From Chlorobiaceae bacterium (GTDB lineage: Bacteria; Bacteroidota; Chlorobiia; Chlorobiales; Chlorobiaceae), in the NCBI GenBank assembly GCA_013334225.1, contig JAAXXY010000001.1, positions 62,001 to 126,000 of the forward strand: a stretch of DNA of 64,000 nt. Direction: 5' to 3'. Every line of letters starts with the position of its first letter. Positions within the stretch are counted from its first letter, which is position 1. The notes under the pieces were generated by a model. The model ran no database searches. It saw only the letters and a program-made list of their open reading frames with translations, and was not told the origin of the DNA. Positions 18,520 to 27,773 of the stretch are shown here, one piece after another. The position numbers and the translations under genes are program-made.

Positions 18520-19929
18520 CTATCGGCGTATCATGTCCATAATCTCTTCACTTGATTCGACTGTCCTTTCAACCAGATCAGGCCGGCAGAGAAGGCGGAA
18601 TTTCTTTGTATAACGTTCAAAAGACAGAATAAAATCCGAACGGAAAACCGATTCATTAAGATCGTCGAAACGGATATACTCTGAATCGAGCTGCAGGGAA
18701 TAGTGGATATGTTCCGAACGGGTTGGATAGACTCTCAACTCTTTCAGATCCGCATAGTCGAAAATATCCTTTTTTGATGGCGGATCTATCAGTACCTCAT
18801 GGCCATGCAGACCAAGATGAAATTTACGGTCAAGCAGGCGGCATATATCGAGTTCCTTCGCTCGTCTCATTGCGCTGTCGCTGCTGTACATGAACCATTG
18901 TTCGTCAGCCTCCTGTGAATCTTCGAGGTAAGGCTGGAGGGTAACCGCCCGTTTATAAACCCTGCGCATCAGGATATCCTCGAGAAGGGAGTTGAGGGGA
19001 TGTGATTTGTCCGGTATCTGCTGTTTCAATTCATGAAGTACCCTGTCATCGGCGTTGTCATAGAAGAGCTCCCTCATTGCGGGCGCTGTCATCAGTTCTT
19101 CCTGTGCTATATCCTGAAGCAGCCTGCGAAGCATGGCAGAAAGCGCTCTGCTGGTGTGATGCCAGTAGACGTTGCGCATCATCATGTACTTCGCGAAAAG
19201 AAGGCTTTCGAGCGGTGCGATCCCTTTTTCCGTTATGGCGAACCGTTCCCGTTCCGGGTCGGGTACGAACGATTCGATCAGTCGTTCGATATCGATACTG
19301 CCGTACGGAATGTTACAGTGGTGCGCATCGCGCATGAGATAGTCCATTTTGTCCGGATCGAGTGTCCCGCTGATCAGTTTGCCGAATCTGCTTCCCGATG
19401 CGCCTGTTATAAGCTTGATGACCGATTCGGGCGAGACTTTCCAATCTTCGTGCAGAATTTCAGCTATCGAGGGAAACGAGGAATTTTTCTCGTGAATGAA
19501 CCGCCGGCAAAGTTCCTCATGATGAGAGAAGACAGGTTCACTGCCATAGCGGGGGATCTGCTCCTCGATGATGTGTGCATGCGGATAATGGCCGATATCA
19601 TGGAGAAGGCAGGCGGAAAGCAGCACCCTGCAGTTGTGGCTGTCGAACATGAAACTGTCGTTCTGCAGGTTCTGCGCAAGTTCGCTGGTCAGCATCCGTT
19701 GCAGTATGAGCTTCATCAGATGATAGACCCCGATGGAATGTTCGAAACGGGTATGGGTCGCACCGGGATAGACCTGCTGGGAAAACGAGAGCTGCCGGAT
19801 ACCTTTAAGCCGAAGAAACGAGGGGTGGGAAAGAATTTTTTTCAACGGTATGCTGAGCGGAATGTGGCCCCAGATCGGAATACGGATGAATCCTCCATCG
19901 GATTGAAAAAGCAGATGTTCGGCTATCAT
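18520..19929 (-). CDS. HD-domain phosphohydrolase (dGTPase-like / YdhJ type)
   Basis: The metal-binding HD site is visible as THTRFEHSIG and LLHDIGHYPHAH, followed by the family region KMDYLMRDAHH. These match HD proteins related to dGTP triphosphohydrolases and SAMHD1, which cut nucleotides or nucleotide polyphosphates. The frame extends to a TTG at 20031, but the ATG at 19929 (MIAEHLL) starts where family resemblance starts and gives 469 residues; the extra 34 residues would be Cys-rich and unlike the family. Substrate unknown. Confidence 0.85.
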   Translation of the reverse strand: MIAEHLLFQSDGGFIRIPIWGHIPLSIPLKKILSHPSFLRLKGIRQLSFSQQVYPGATHTRFEHSIGVYHLMKLILQRMLTSELAQNLQNDSFMFDSHNCRVLLSACLLHDIGHYPHAHIIEEQIPRYGSEPVFSHHEELCRRFIHEKNSSFPSIAEILHEDWKVSPESVIKLITGASGSRFGKLISGTLDPDKMDYLMRDAHHCNIPYGSIDIERLIESFVPDPERERFAITEKGIAPLESLLFAKYMMMRNVYWHHTSRALSAMLRRLLQDIAQEELMTAPAMRELFYDNADDRVLHELKQQIPDKSHPLNSLLEDILMRRVYKRAVTLQPYLEDSQEADEQWFMYSSDSAMRRAKELDICRLLDRKFHLGLHGHEVLIDPPSKKDIFDYADLKELRVYPTRSEHIHYSLQLDSEYIRFDDLNESVFRSDFILSFERYTKKFRLLCRPDLVERTVESSEEIMDMIRR

Positions 19930-20077
19930 TGAACTGGCGAGGTTGTTGTACTTCGGATTTTTCCAAGATACGCAACAAAGTAGATCACGCAAACCGGCAT
20001 TGGCATGAGATCGGCCGGTTATTTCTGGCAATTGTAGCTCTCAGACGGGTATGAGTCTGCAATAGCGGTTATGGGGC

Positions 20078-20113
20078 AAAAAAAACCACTGACTTGCGGC
20101 AGTGGTTTTTTTT
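20078..20113. terminator. Bidirectional terminator downstream of the RRM gene
   Basis: Stem AAAAAAAACCACTG (20078-20091) with its complement (20100-20113) around an 8-base loop; A run and T run on either side. It ends the leftward RRM gene. Confidence 0.85.
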
Positions 20114-20133
20114 ATTTCCGGAGGATAAAAGGC

Positions 20134-20406
20134 TTAATACCTTGAGCGGGAAACAGGACGCTCTTCGCGTGGCTTAGCTTCGTTCACTTTGATGGTTCTG
20201 CCGTTCAAATCACTGTTGTTCAAAGCGTTGATTGCTTCTGTAGCTTCATTGTTATTGGGCATTTCAACAAATCCGAACCCTTTGGAGCGTCCGGTGAATT
20301 TATCGCTGATTACGTTTGATTTCGAAACTTCTCCGAATTCACCGAATGTGTTACGGAGGTCTGCTTCAGTTACGCTATAATCAAGATTGCCAATGTAAAT
20401 ATTCAT
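20134..20406 (-). CDS. Single-RRM RNA-binding protein
   Basis: A 90-residue protein that is essentially one RNA recognition motif: RNP2 is IYIGNLDY at residues 3-10 and RNP1 is KGFGFVEM around 43-50, followed by an Arg/Glu/Pro tail. Such small glycine-poor RRM proteins occur in cyanobacteria and green sulfur bacteria and are often induced by cold. The long AT-rich leader with a hairpin (see 20485-20514) fits a post-transcriptionally controlled gene. Confidence 0.92.
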   Translation of the reverse strand: MNIYIGNLDYSVTEADLRNTFGEFGEVSKSNVISDKFTGRSKGFGFVEMPNNNEATEAINALNNSDLNGRTIKVNEAKPREERPVSRSRY

Positions 20407-20484
20407 TTTGTCTCATAGTAGTTCGTGCTTTTATCAAAGAGAGAAAGACTTCCAAATAATCAAAAGCACAAATCACTTGAGAGC

Positions 20485-20545
20485 TATCAGGCCAACTACT
20501 GGCCTAACATTATATGTTACTCATTTTTTTTGAAAACAAAAAAGA
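20485..20545 (-). promoter_or_regulatory. Probable promoter and leader hairpin of the RRM gene
   Basis: Read on the reverse strand, TATAAT (20509-20514) is preceded by a TTTTCA-like box about 16 bases upstream. This places the transcript start near 20500 and leaves a leader of about 95 bases. The leader begins with GGCCA-5-TGGCC, a perfect hairpin (20489-20503). Leaders of this length are typical of cold-induced RNA-binding protein genes. Confidence 0.5.
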
Positions 20546-20592
20546 AAAAATAAATTCACGAAATACTTTTCAGAAAATGAAACACCTTCGCT

Positions 20593-22122
20593 TCAGGCTT
20601 GCGCGGTTGATTTTTGTGCCTGTTTGAGGTGAAGCTGGCAGACTTTCCTGAAATGGTGACCGTAAATGGCCAGTGTCACGGCAAGAGGAAGGGACTGCTG
20701 CCGGTTGAAAAAGGTCCAGATCATCATTTTCCAGTACTGGAATCGTTCCCGGCCTATCACGCCGAGCAATACGACCGAACGGGCGAAAGCCATCAACTGG
20801 CTCACTCGGAACCTGCTTTTGAACCGTGGGGCCTGGTACTCCATGAGCAGTGTTTTGATGCGCTGATAATAGTGCTTAGGTGCATACAGATACTCCATCA
20901 TCTCCCTGTACCCTTTTCTCAGAATATCGGGGTCCATCTTCGGAATGATATTGGTGTTGCTGTCTGCATTGTCACCGCTCGAATTATGCAGCAGCCGCCC
21001 TTCTTTCTTCATGCGTTCATAAAGCCTTGTGCCGGGAAGTGCCTGAAGAATGCCTACCATAGCCGTCACGATGCCGCTGTTCTGGATAAATTCGATCTGT
21101 TTCTGGAAGATCGAGCTGGTATCGGTATCGAATCCCACGATGAACCCTCCCTGAACCTCCATGCCTGCCTGCTGGATTTTCCTGACATTCTCGAGCATGT
21201 CCCTCGAAGTGTTGTGCTGTTTGCCGCATGCCTGAAGCGCAGTGTCATCAGGAGTTTCTATGCCGATGAAAACCTGGGTGAAACCGGCCTGTGCCATCAG
21301 GCTCATAAGTTCGGGATCGTCTGCAAGGTTGATAGAACATTCCGTATAGAGCTTTGTTGTTGTCTTATTGCCTTTCTGCCATTCTATCAACTTCGGAAGC
21401 AGTACTTTTTTCAGGTATGATTTGTGGGCTATGAAATTGTCATCGACAAAAAAGATGCTGTCCCTCCAGCCGAGTTTGCGGAGAGCGGCAAGTTCGCCTA
21501 TAATCTGGTCGCCGGTTTTTGTACGGATTTTATGGCCGAGCATCGCCGTGACATTGCAGAAATCGCACTTGTAGGGACAACCTCTTGAAAACTGCACGGC
21601 CATCGAGGCATATTTGTGTATATCGAGAAGATGCCATTGTGGAGCAGGAGTGAGGCAGAGATCGGGAAACTGCTCTGTAGAGTAGCATCTCTTCAGTGCT
21701 CCATTCTCAAGGTCCTCGAGGAAAGGCCGGAGGGTGAGTTCGGCTTCGTTCAGCACGAAATGATCCACGGTGGGGAAGGCCTCGTGCTCGGTGGTAAAAA
21801 GAGGGCCTCCGGCGACGACCTTCAGTCCGGCCTGGTTGCATTGAGCTATCACCTTGCGCGCGGAATCCTGCTGAACGGTCATCGCACTTATCCAGGCCAT
21901 ATCGGCCCAATCGATATCCTTCTGATCAAGTTTAACGGCATTGAGGTCGATCAGTCTTCTTTCCCAGCTTTCGGGAAGCATGGCCGCTACGGTCAAAAGT
22001 CCAAGCGGCGGGAGGGAGGCCTTTTTATTGACGAATTTAAGGGCATGCTTGAAACTCCAGAACGTGTCGGGGAATTCAGGATAGATCAGAAGGATTTTCA
22101 TCGTAACGTTGCCTCCGGGCAA
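20593..22122 (-). CDS. B12-binding-domain radical SAM protein with DUF4070-like C-terminus
   Basis: The N-terminus (KILLIYPEFPDTFWSFKHAL) and AGGPLFT belong to a cobalamin-binding-like domain; the classical DxHxxG B12 motif is not evident. The radical SAM cluster motif is CPYKCDFC, preceded by SRG. The C-terminal region (KKEGRL..., HYYQRIKTLL) matches the DUF4070 group. In green sulfur bacteria, class B methylases BchQ and BchR alkylate the C-8 and C-12 side chains of bacteriochlorophyll c, and this could be such an enzyme or a hopanoid/lipid enzyme; the sequence alone does not decide. ATG used lies after an upstream in-frame start-like codon; the methionine at 22104 (MKILLIYP) is a good alternative start. 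Confidence 0.8.
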   Translation of the reverse strand: MPGGNVTMKILLIYPEFPDTFWSFKHALKFVNKKASLPPLGLLTVAAMLPESWERRLIDLNAVKLDQKDIDWADMAWISAMTVQQDSARKVIAQCNQAGLKVVAGGPLFTTEHEAFPTVDHFVLNEAELTLRPFLEDLENGALKRCYSTEQFPDLCLTPAPQWHLLDIHKYASMAVQFSRGCPYKCDFCNVTAMLGHKIRTKTGDQIIGELAALRKLGWRDSIFFVDDNFIAHKSYLKKVLLPKLIEWQKGNKTTTKLYTECSINLADDPELMSLMAQAGFTQVFIGIETPDDTALQACGKQHNTSRDMLENVRKIQQAGMEVQGGFIVGFDTDTSSIFQKQIEFIQNSGIVTAMVGILQALPGTRLYERMKKEGRLLHNSSGDNADSNTNIIPKMDPDILRKGYREMMEYLYAPKHYYQRIKTLLMEYQAPRFKSRFRVSQLMAFARSVVLLGVIGRERFQYWKMMIWTFFNRQQSLPLAVTLAIYGHHFRKVCQLHLKQAQKSTAQA

Positions 22123-22223
22123 TAACAGCTTTTCATTGAAAATGGTGGGAAATCAGATACAGAATGGATCTGATTTTATACTGATTAAACGCATGAAGCT
22201 TCGTTCAAAGTTCCATAATGACT

Positions 22224-22322
22224 TATTGCTCCGGTAACAATAAGTCGCAAGGAGCTCCATGCAAAGGAGCTGTCATTCCGCAATGAAGCGCAGCGGAAAG
22301 AATCCATTACTACAATAATCAG
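22224..22322. repeat. Dispersed palindromic repeat, copy A (truncated)
   Basis: Begins TTATTGCTCCGG and shares with copy B at 23434 the order of AAGTCG, TCCATGCAA, CTGTCATTC, GCAATGAAGCG, AGCGGA, GAATCCATT and CAATAAT. It has no matching right end, so it looks like the left half only. A 9-bp hairpin (GACTTATTG/CAATAAGTC, 22221-22247) covers its start. The rest of the gap to 22472 includes a GC-rich CCCCGGGG...CCCGGGG hairpin near 22384-22403. Confidence 0.6.
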
Positions 22323-22472
22323 TATTGATCGCAGGGAGTGATAAGACCGTTCCGGAAACCCGGGTCAAAAGGGGGACGCATTACCCCGGGGTTTGCACCC
22401 GGGGCTACCGATATGTCTTCCCTGCGGGAATGGGTAATGGGGAATGGTGAGTGGGGAGTCCTCGGTACTGTT

Positions 22473-23207
22473 TCAGTACCTGTCGAGGGAAAACTTTTCG
22501 CCAAGGTACATTTTTCGGACCTCAGGATTTGCGGCGATCTCTTCAGGGGTTCCCTGCATGAAAATGCTTCCATCAAAAAGCAGGTAGGCATGATTGGTGA
22601 TGGACAGGGTCTCATGGACGTTATGATCGGTGATGAGAACTCCGATGTCTCGTTTGACGAGCCCTTCGACAATCTGCTGGATATCCTCGACCGCAATTGG
22701 GTCGACTCCCGCAAAAGGTTCATCGAGCAGAATGAATTTAGGGTCGAGTGCAAGTGCCCTCGCAATTTCAGTCCGGCGGCGTTCTCCTCCCGAGAGTGCG
22801 TATCCTTTGCTTTTGCGAATGCCGGATATGCTGAGATCTTTCAGCAGTTTTTCAGTTTTCTCTCTTCTTTCCTCTTTCGACAGGGTGGTGAATTCAAGGA
22901 CACTCAGAATGTTTTCTTCAACCGAGAGGTTCCTGAAAACCGATGCTTCCTGGGGAAGATAGCCGATGCCGAGTCGGGCCCTTTTGTACATGGGAAGCTG
23001 GGTGATATTTTCCGAATCGAGGAACACATCGCCGCCGTCAGGCCTGACCAGCCCGACCATCATGTAGAATGTTGTGGTTTTGCCTGCGCCGTTCGGTCCG
23101 AGAAGCCCCACGATTTCACCCTGTCCGACTTCAAGGGTTGAACTTTTGACGACCTCACGCCGGTTGTAGATCTTTTTTAACCCGCTGCATCTCAATTTTG
23201 ACTTCAT
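22473..23207 (-). CDS. lptB: LPS export ABC transporter ATPase
   Basis: ATPase of the LptB2FG complex, which pulls lipopolysaccharide from the inner membrane. Walker [10 protein letters not shown] is at about 38-46, the signature [16 protein letters not shown] follows, Walker B is [13 protein letters not shown], and the H-loop is [22 protein letters not shown] is characteristic of LptB rather than general importers. Its length of 244 matches the family. The other lpt genes are not adjacent. The gene is bracketed by two copies of a dispersed repeat. Confidence 0.93.
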   Translation of the reverse strand: MKSKLRCSGLKKIYNRREVVKSSTLEVGQGEIVGLLGPNGAGKTTTFYMMVGLVRPDGGDVFLDSENITQLPMYKRARLGIGYLPQEASVFRNLSVEENILSVLEFTTLSKEERREKTEKLLKDLSISGIRKSKGYALSGGERRRTEIARALALDPKFILLDEPFAGVDPIAVEDIQQIVEGLVKRDIGVLITDHNVHETLSITNHAYLLFDGSIFMQGTPEEIAANPEVRKMYLGEKFSLDRY

Positions 23208-23433
23208 ACCGGTGCTGAAATAATAACTTTACTCTCTTTTCTTGCAGTTTATCGGTCAGCCGGAATTTTATCCGATTCTTCCAAATGTACAATTAATAAG
23301 CACAATTCGTCCTTTTCGCGTTTTTTTTATTCCTTGTAAAGGTACCGGATCGAGCTTCTCAGTATAAAGTGAGGTTAAGCTGAGCGATCAGAGGTAAAAT
23401 GAGAAAACCTGAACCGGATTGACAATTTTGTTC

Positions 23434-23661
23434 TTATTGCTCCGGCAACGACAAGTCGGAAGGAAATCCATGCAACGGGACTGTCATTCTGCAATGAAGC
23501 GTAGCGGAATGAAGAATCCATTTTATTACTATACAATAATTTATGGATTTATTGTTCATGGTCGGTGTGCGGTAGCTGCCGGATACCGGGGGCTCAGAAT
23601 GACAATTAGCGGAGCAATTATTGCTAACCGGGATTCTCAGTTTTAATTGCCGGAGCAATAA
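23434..23661. mobile_element. MITE-like palindromic element, copy B, 228 bp with 15-bp perfect terminal inverted repeats
   Basis: The ends are TTATTGCTCCGGCAA (23434-23448) and its exact complement (23647-23661). Inside are two nested inverted repeats: TGTCATTCTG (23482-23491) with CAGAATGACA (23595-23604), and AATCCAT (23515-23521) with ATGGATT (23543-23549). There is no coding frame of note. The layout is that of a non-autonomous miniature element. The rest of the gap, 23208-23433, shows no gene. Confidence 0.65.
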
Positions 23662-23666
23662 AACAC

Positions 23667-23702
23667 AAAATGCGGCCGGTCAGGAGAGACAGGCCGCATT
23701 TT
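23667..23702. terminator. Terminator downstream of bchU
   Basis: AAAATGCGGCC (23667-23677) pairs perfectly with GGCCGCATTTT (23692-23702). It ends the leftward bchU transcript and abuts the right end of the MITE-like element. Confidence 0.8.
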
Positions 23703-23719
23703 ACAGTTGCTTCAGAGCA

Positions 23720-24739
23720 TCAACCCGGTTTTACCGCTTCGCACAGAAGATGTTCGTATCTCCTTACGATCCGGACATTGGTGAAGCCGATCGATTCGAG
23801 GATCGTTTTGTAAGCATCCTGCTGTTTGAACCCGAGCACGCTGAAAGGCATGCCTGCGCCGAGAATATAGTGGCTGAGGTAGTCGAAGTTCGGTTTCTTT
23901 TCATCGTCGATGATCATGTCGAGGATGAGCACCTTGCCGCCGGCCTGAAGTGCATCGTAGGCTTTTTTGCACATCATGGCGGTAAGCTGTTCGTTTGCCG
24001 AATAGAGGATACGGCAGAACATGACGGCATCTGCCTGCGGATAGACATCTTTGTAGATATCGACCGCGGTGCCCCTGAGGCGGTTGCCGAGCCCTTTTTC
24101 AGCTGCGTTTTCGTTCACCAGTTCAATGGCTCCGGGCAGGTTCAGGATCGTTGAATCGAGCTGGGGATATTTTTTCAGCAGTGCGGCGGAAATATCACCG
24201 ATTCCGCCTCCGACGTCGACAAGGGTTTTTGCATTTTCCAGTTCGGTTTCCTCGAGGAGAAGCTTGATGGCGAAGTATGCATTGCTGCGGTGAATTTCCT
24301 CGAAATACCAGTTGTCCTCGCGCGTTACGGGAGGATAGGGGACTTCGCCCTTGAAGTTCAGCGTGCCCCTTACGGCGCTGGCCATATCCATGTAGAAATT
24401 GTCCGCGAGGTGGGCCATGGCTTTAGCCACAGGGGTCATATAGACGTTCGGGCGGTCCTTGTCCGGAATGAACATGTTTTTCGCGAAGGGGCTGAGGTCC
24501 CATTTGCCTTCTGCCTGCACGGTGATTCCGATCTGGCGGAGCGCTTCGAGAAGCATGCCGAGCCTTGGAGGGACTGCGCCGGCAGCGGCTGCAAGGGCTT
24601 CCGTCTCTTTCGGCCCGTCGGCAAGGTGGTTGAAAAGGTCGAGGTCGAGGGCGGCTTTCAGACAGCCGAACTCGACAAGCCCTTTGAATATGAGTTCGTT
24701 GGCCCTGTCGGTTTGCTGAAGCAACTCAATGTCATTCAT
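23720..24739 (-). CDS. bchU: Bacteriochlorophyllide C-20 methyltransferase
   Basis: SAM-dependent methyltransferase that methylates the C-20 meso carbon, turning bacteriochlorophyllide d-type pigments into c-type (or f into e). The sequence has the BchU features I recall: dimerisation N-terminus with IFKGLVEF, the PYPPVTREDN and FEEIHRSNA segments, the SAM-binding DVGGGIGDISAALL, and DYLSHYILGAGMPFSVLGFK near the end. At 339 residues it is full length, with no frameshift of the kind that produces BChl d strains. It is the last gene of a leftward cluster and lies 46 bases after a radical SAM gene. Confidence 0.92.
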   Translation of the reverse strand: MNDIELLQQTDRANELIFKGLVEFGCLKAALDLDLFNHLADGPKETEALAAAAGAVPPRLGMLLEALRQIGITVQAEGKWDLSPFAKNMFIPDKDRPNVYMTPVAKAMAHLADNFYMDMASAVRGTLNFKGEVPYPPVTREDNWYFEEIHRSNAYFAIKLLLEETELENAKTLVDVGGGIGDISAALLKKYPQLDSTILNLPGAIELVNENAAEKGLGNRLRGTAVDIYKDVYPQADAVMFCRILYSANEQLTAMMCKKAYDALQAGGKVLILDMIIDDEKKPNFDYLSHYILGAGMPFSVLGFKQQDAYKTILESIGFTNVRIVRRYEHLLCEAVKPG

Positions 24740-24785
24740 GGTACAAGATTGGTTTTCGGATTTAAAGAAAATGGTGCGGTTTTAA

Positions 24786-26168
24786 TCACAGATTGTGCTC
24801 CTTCCGGAAAATTTCAAGCTCTACACGGATATTCTTGCGGAACGCCATGCTGGTGATGAGATTGAGCAGCTTGTATGGGTTTCTTCTTACCCTGTTGGCA
24901 ATGTTCTTGAGCGAGTAGGCTTTATAGTACGTTTTCATGAACTTGTACTGGAACTGGACCGGGTCGTATTTTTCCGATCGGATGACAAGGTTCAGTGCGT
25001 TGTACCTGTCCCAGTCCTCGTCGGTGATGAGCCCCTTCGCCTTGTACTCCCAGTACATCGATGTGCCCGGGTAGGGTGTGATGATCTGGAAGATCGGCAT
25101 GAAGACGGCGTTGCGGGCAACGAAATCGACCAGGTTGTCCATGTCCTCGAAGGTGTCGAGCGCCGGGTTGAACAGGAAATTTCCCTGGATGTTCAGTCCT
25201 GCCTGTCGGCACTCCTCGATGAGGCGCGAGTACTTTTCGGCCGAGTTGACATGACCTTTATTGTATGCTTCCAGCGTCTTCTGGTTGATGGACTCGAAGC
25301 CGACAAGCACCATGATGCAGCCTGAATCGACCAGCTTCTTCACGGTCTCCTTGTCCTCGAGGAAGTTGATGCTGAAGAAGACGCTGTAGTTGATGTCGCA
25401 CTCCTTGATGAGGTCGAGCGTATCCCACAACCGTTTCTTGCTCACACCGAGGTTTTCATCGCAGAGCATGAACCACGGTTTCGAGGATTTGCCAGTCGGC
25501 TTGAAGAATGCTTTCTTGGCTGCCAGGATCTGTTTCCTCAGTTCATCAGGCTTCTGGGCGCGGTAGAGTTTACCGGTGAAGTTCGGCGTAACGCAGAACG
25601 AGCAGTCGAACGGACATCCCCTGGTGACATAGATGGGAATGGCCCTGGTGCCGTCGACTTTTTCGCGTTTCGACGCTTTGGCGATCCTTGCATAGTCGAT
25701 AGGAGTGATTTCCTTGACAGGCGGGAAATCCTTCGAGTCGTAGAGAGGCTTGAGGCGGCCGTCTGCTGCTTCTTCGAGCACGGTCTTCCAGAGGTTGTCG
25801 GCTTCGCCGCAGACGAGACAGTCGGCATGGGGCCTGGCTTCTTCGGTGTTGAAGGAGACGTGCAGTCCGCCGAGGATGACTTTTTTGCCTTTTTTTCGGA
25901 ATTCGTCGGCTATATCGTAAGCCCTCTTGGCATCGATGGTGCGGGAAGTGATGCATACAAGGTCGTAATCACCGTCGTAATTGATGGCGTCGTCGAAATG
26001 CTCGTCGACGATTTCAATATGGTGGTGTTCCGGGGTAAGGCTCACAAGCACCCCGATAGCCATGTTGAACAGAGGTTTCTGGTTTGATTTCGAATCCTTG
26101 TTTCCCATCGGAGCGATGAGCAGCAGCTTGAGTGGCCTGGTTGTGCCTGGTAATTCGGGGTTACTCAT
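24786..26168 (-). CDS. Radical SAM protein with N-terminal B12-binding-like domain, copy A
   Basis: A 460-residue protein. Residues 1-150 resemble a cobalamin-binding Rossmann domain ([23 protein letters not shown]) but no DxHxxG motif is seen. The iron-sulfur motif is CPFDCSFC after VTRG, and the barrel continues with [15 protein letters not shown] and [16 protein letters not shown]. It is nearly collinear, without gaps, with copy B at 27978-29360. Its position 46 bases upstream of bchU suggests a step in bacteriochlorophyll c/e or chlorosome lipid synthesis. BciD, the C-7 methyl oxidase of BChl e, is one candidate function; this is not proven. Confidence 0.8.
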   Translation of the reverse strand: MSNPELPGTTRPLKLLLIAPMGNKDSKSNQKPLFNMAIGVLVSLTPEHHHIEIVDEHFDDAINYDGDYDLVCITSRTIDAKRAYDIADEFRKKGKKVILGGLHVSFNTEEARPHADCLVCGEADNLWKTVLEEAADGRLKPLYDSKDFPPVKEITPIDYARIAKASKREKVDGTRAIPIYVTRGCPFDCSFCVTPNFTGKLYRAQKPDELRKQILAAKKAFFKPTGKSSKPWFMLCDENLGVSKKRLWDTLDLIKECDINYSVFFSINFLEDKETVKKLVDSGCIMVLVGFESINQKTLEAYNKGHVNSAEKYSRLIEECRQAGLNIQGNFLFNPALDTFEDMDNLVDFVARNAVFMPIFQIITPYPGTSMYWEYKAKGLITDEDWDRYNALNLVIRSEKYDPVQFQYKFMKTYYKAYSLKNIANRVRRNPYKLLNLITSMAFRKNIRVELEIFRKEHNL

Positions 26169-26222
26169 GTTGTTTCGACCGGTGTTGAACGCTCGGTTTT
26201 ACAGATTGCCTGATCGTTTTAT
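26169..26222 (-). repeat. Duplicated upstream region of the radical SAM genes, copy A
   Basis: The 54 bases upstream of this start match those upstream of copy B (29361-29414) with few changes, including the run GCTCGGTTTTACAGATTGCC. Promoter elements are therefore probably shared, though no clear -10/-35 pair was seen. Confidence 0.65.
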
Positions 26223-26308
26223 TCTTATCTGATGTTTTCGTTGATTGCATGATTACAGGAACGGCGCAATGTTGTGAAATACCGTACGATGCATCAAGAT
26301 CGAATGTG

Positions 26309-27547
26309 CTAATCAGAATAGTTGTTATTCAGCACTTTATTGTTCTCTTTTTCAAGCAGACTCTGTTTGTGGTTGTTAAGATCAAAAGGTATATGGAGCC
26401 ATTTGCCTTTGAACACTGCATCACCTGGTTCCAGGCCGGTCAGGCTTATCGGCAGCGTAATGATCTTGCGCTGATTGCCTATCTGTACGAACAGCTCGTC
26501 GCCGGTAACCCATATATCGATATCTACCGGGTTGGCAAACATCAGTTTCAGCTGAACTTCATAAATATCACCCTGCCGGACGAATTTGATGGGCGGTTCG
26601 CCATACATCATATCGGACGGATCGGTATCGCCGTAGATATCATGGGCGAACCGTTCCAAAGCTTTCAGTCCGACGATCTCCTTCTCATACATTCTCAGTT
26701 TTGCAACCGGCAGCGGGGCAAAGCCTTCCTCTATTTCACCAAGGTATTTCTGCTGGATCGCTTTCCATTTTTCAAGGTATCCGCTGTTTTCCTTTGTATC
26801 GAGCAGGCGGTTGACGAGCACCATATCGACCTGGAAGCCATAGAGGTTCAGGTAGGTAAGAGCCCGCATGGTTTCCTTTATCGACATTTTCTCGGCATTC
26901 ATGACCAGGCGTACCGTAGATTTTTTCGTATCCGTAAGAATTTCCCGGATGCCTTCCAGCTCATCGAAAACGTGGTCGACCGAGTCGATTGCATCTTCAG
27001 GAGGAATATAGAACGCAATTTTGTCGGACATTTTCGAAAGGGGTTTGCTGAGAGGCCGGACTATATATTTCGTGACGTTTTTCACGGCCTTCATGCCCCA
27101 TGACAAGGTGTCCGGCAGGGAGAGCAATCTCAGAGTCTCGCCGGTTGGCGCGGTATCGAGCACCAGGGCGTCATAACTTCCTGCGGCTTTGTAACGTTTG
27201 ATCCTCAGCAGGGAAAAAAGCTCTTCCATTCCCGGCAGGATGGTCATTTCATCAGCAACTACGCCGGAAACGCCCTGTGCCATGAAAATTCTCGTGTAGT
27301 ACTTCTGGACAGACTGCCAGTTGTTTTTAAGATCAACGTAAGGGTTAACTTCGATGGCATGGAGATTTTCCCTTATCCTGGTCGGCTCAGCTCCCAGCGG
27401 CAGATTATATGAATCCGAGAGGCTGTGGGCGGGATCAGTTGAAAGAACGAGCGTACGATATCCCATTTCCGACAAGCGGACAGCTGTAGCTGCAGATACA
27501 CTGGTTTTGCCTACTCCGCCTTTACCTGTGAATGTTAAAATACGCAT
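26309..27547 (-). CDS. ArsA-family ATPase with C-terminal HSP20-like domain
   Basis: Full-length ArsA/Get3-type ATPase, 412 residues. The signature P-loop GKGGVGKT is at residues 8-15, the switch motif DTAPTGET around 148-155, and the last ~90 residues form the beta-rich ArsA_HSP20 domain. Only one ATPase half is present, as in Get3 and bacterial single-domain ArsA. It lies between two duplicated radical SAM genes and upstream of bchU, with no arsB or arsR; a job in delivering hydrophobic proteins or pigments to the chlorosome or membrane is a guess from context. Confidence 0.88.
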   Translation of the reverse strand: MRILTFTGKGGVGKTSVSAATAVRLSEMGYRTLVLSTDPAHSLSDSYNLPLGAEPTRIRENLHAIEVNPYVDLKNNWQSVQKYYTRIFMAQGVSGVVADEMTILPGMEELFSLLRIKRYKAAGSYDALVLDTAPTGETLRLLSLPDTLSWGMKAVKNVTKYIVRPLSKPLSKMSDKIAFYIPPEDAIDSVDHVFDELEGIREILTDTKKSTVRLVMNAEKMSIKETMRALTYLNLYGFQVDMVLVNRLLDTKENSGYLEKWKAIQQKYLGEIEEGFAPLPVAKLRMYEKEIVGLKALERFAHDIYGDTDPSDMMYGEPPIKFVRQGDIYEVQLKLMFANPVDIDIWVTGDELFVQIGNQRKIITLPISLTGLEPGDAVFKGKWLHIPFDLNNHKQSLLEKENNKVLNNNYSD

Positions 27548-27773
27548 GAAGCCGACTGTGATTTTTTAAGTCAAAAAGGAAAATCTATAAGCTTGAAAGA
27601 TAACATTTTGAGTGTAAGTAGCAATGGACAGAAAATATACAGGTTGAAACCATATTTGCAAGATGTGAAATTGCGGCTAAGACGGCGATACCTGTCATGA
27701 ACGGATAGAGCCGGTCAGAATAATCTGCCCGGCTTGCATCTGAGCCTGTTGGACCAGGCAGGGGAGATGCACG

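Noticed and set aside
22338..23141. A 267-codon forward frame antisense to lptB
   Set aside because: lptB has all ABC motifs on the reverse strand; the forward frame starts in repeat DNA and has no family features.
26249..27103. A 284-codon forward frame antisense to arsA
   Set aside because: arsA's P-loop and switch motifs are clear on the reverse strand; the forward frame is rich in Phe/His/Arg as antisense frames are.
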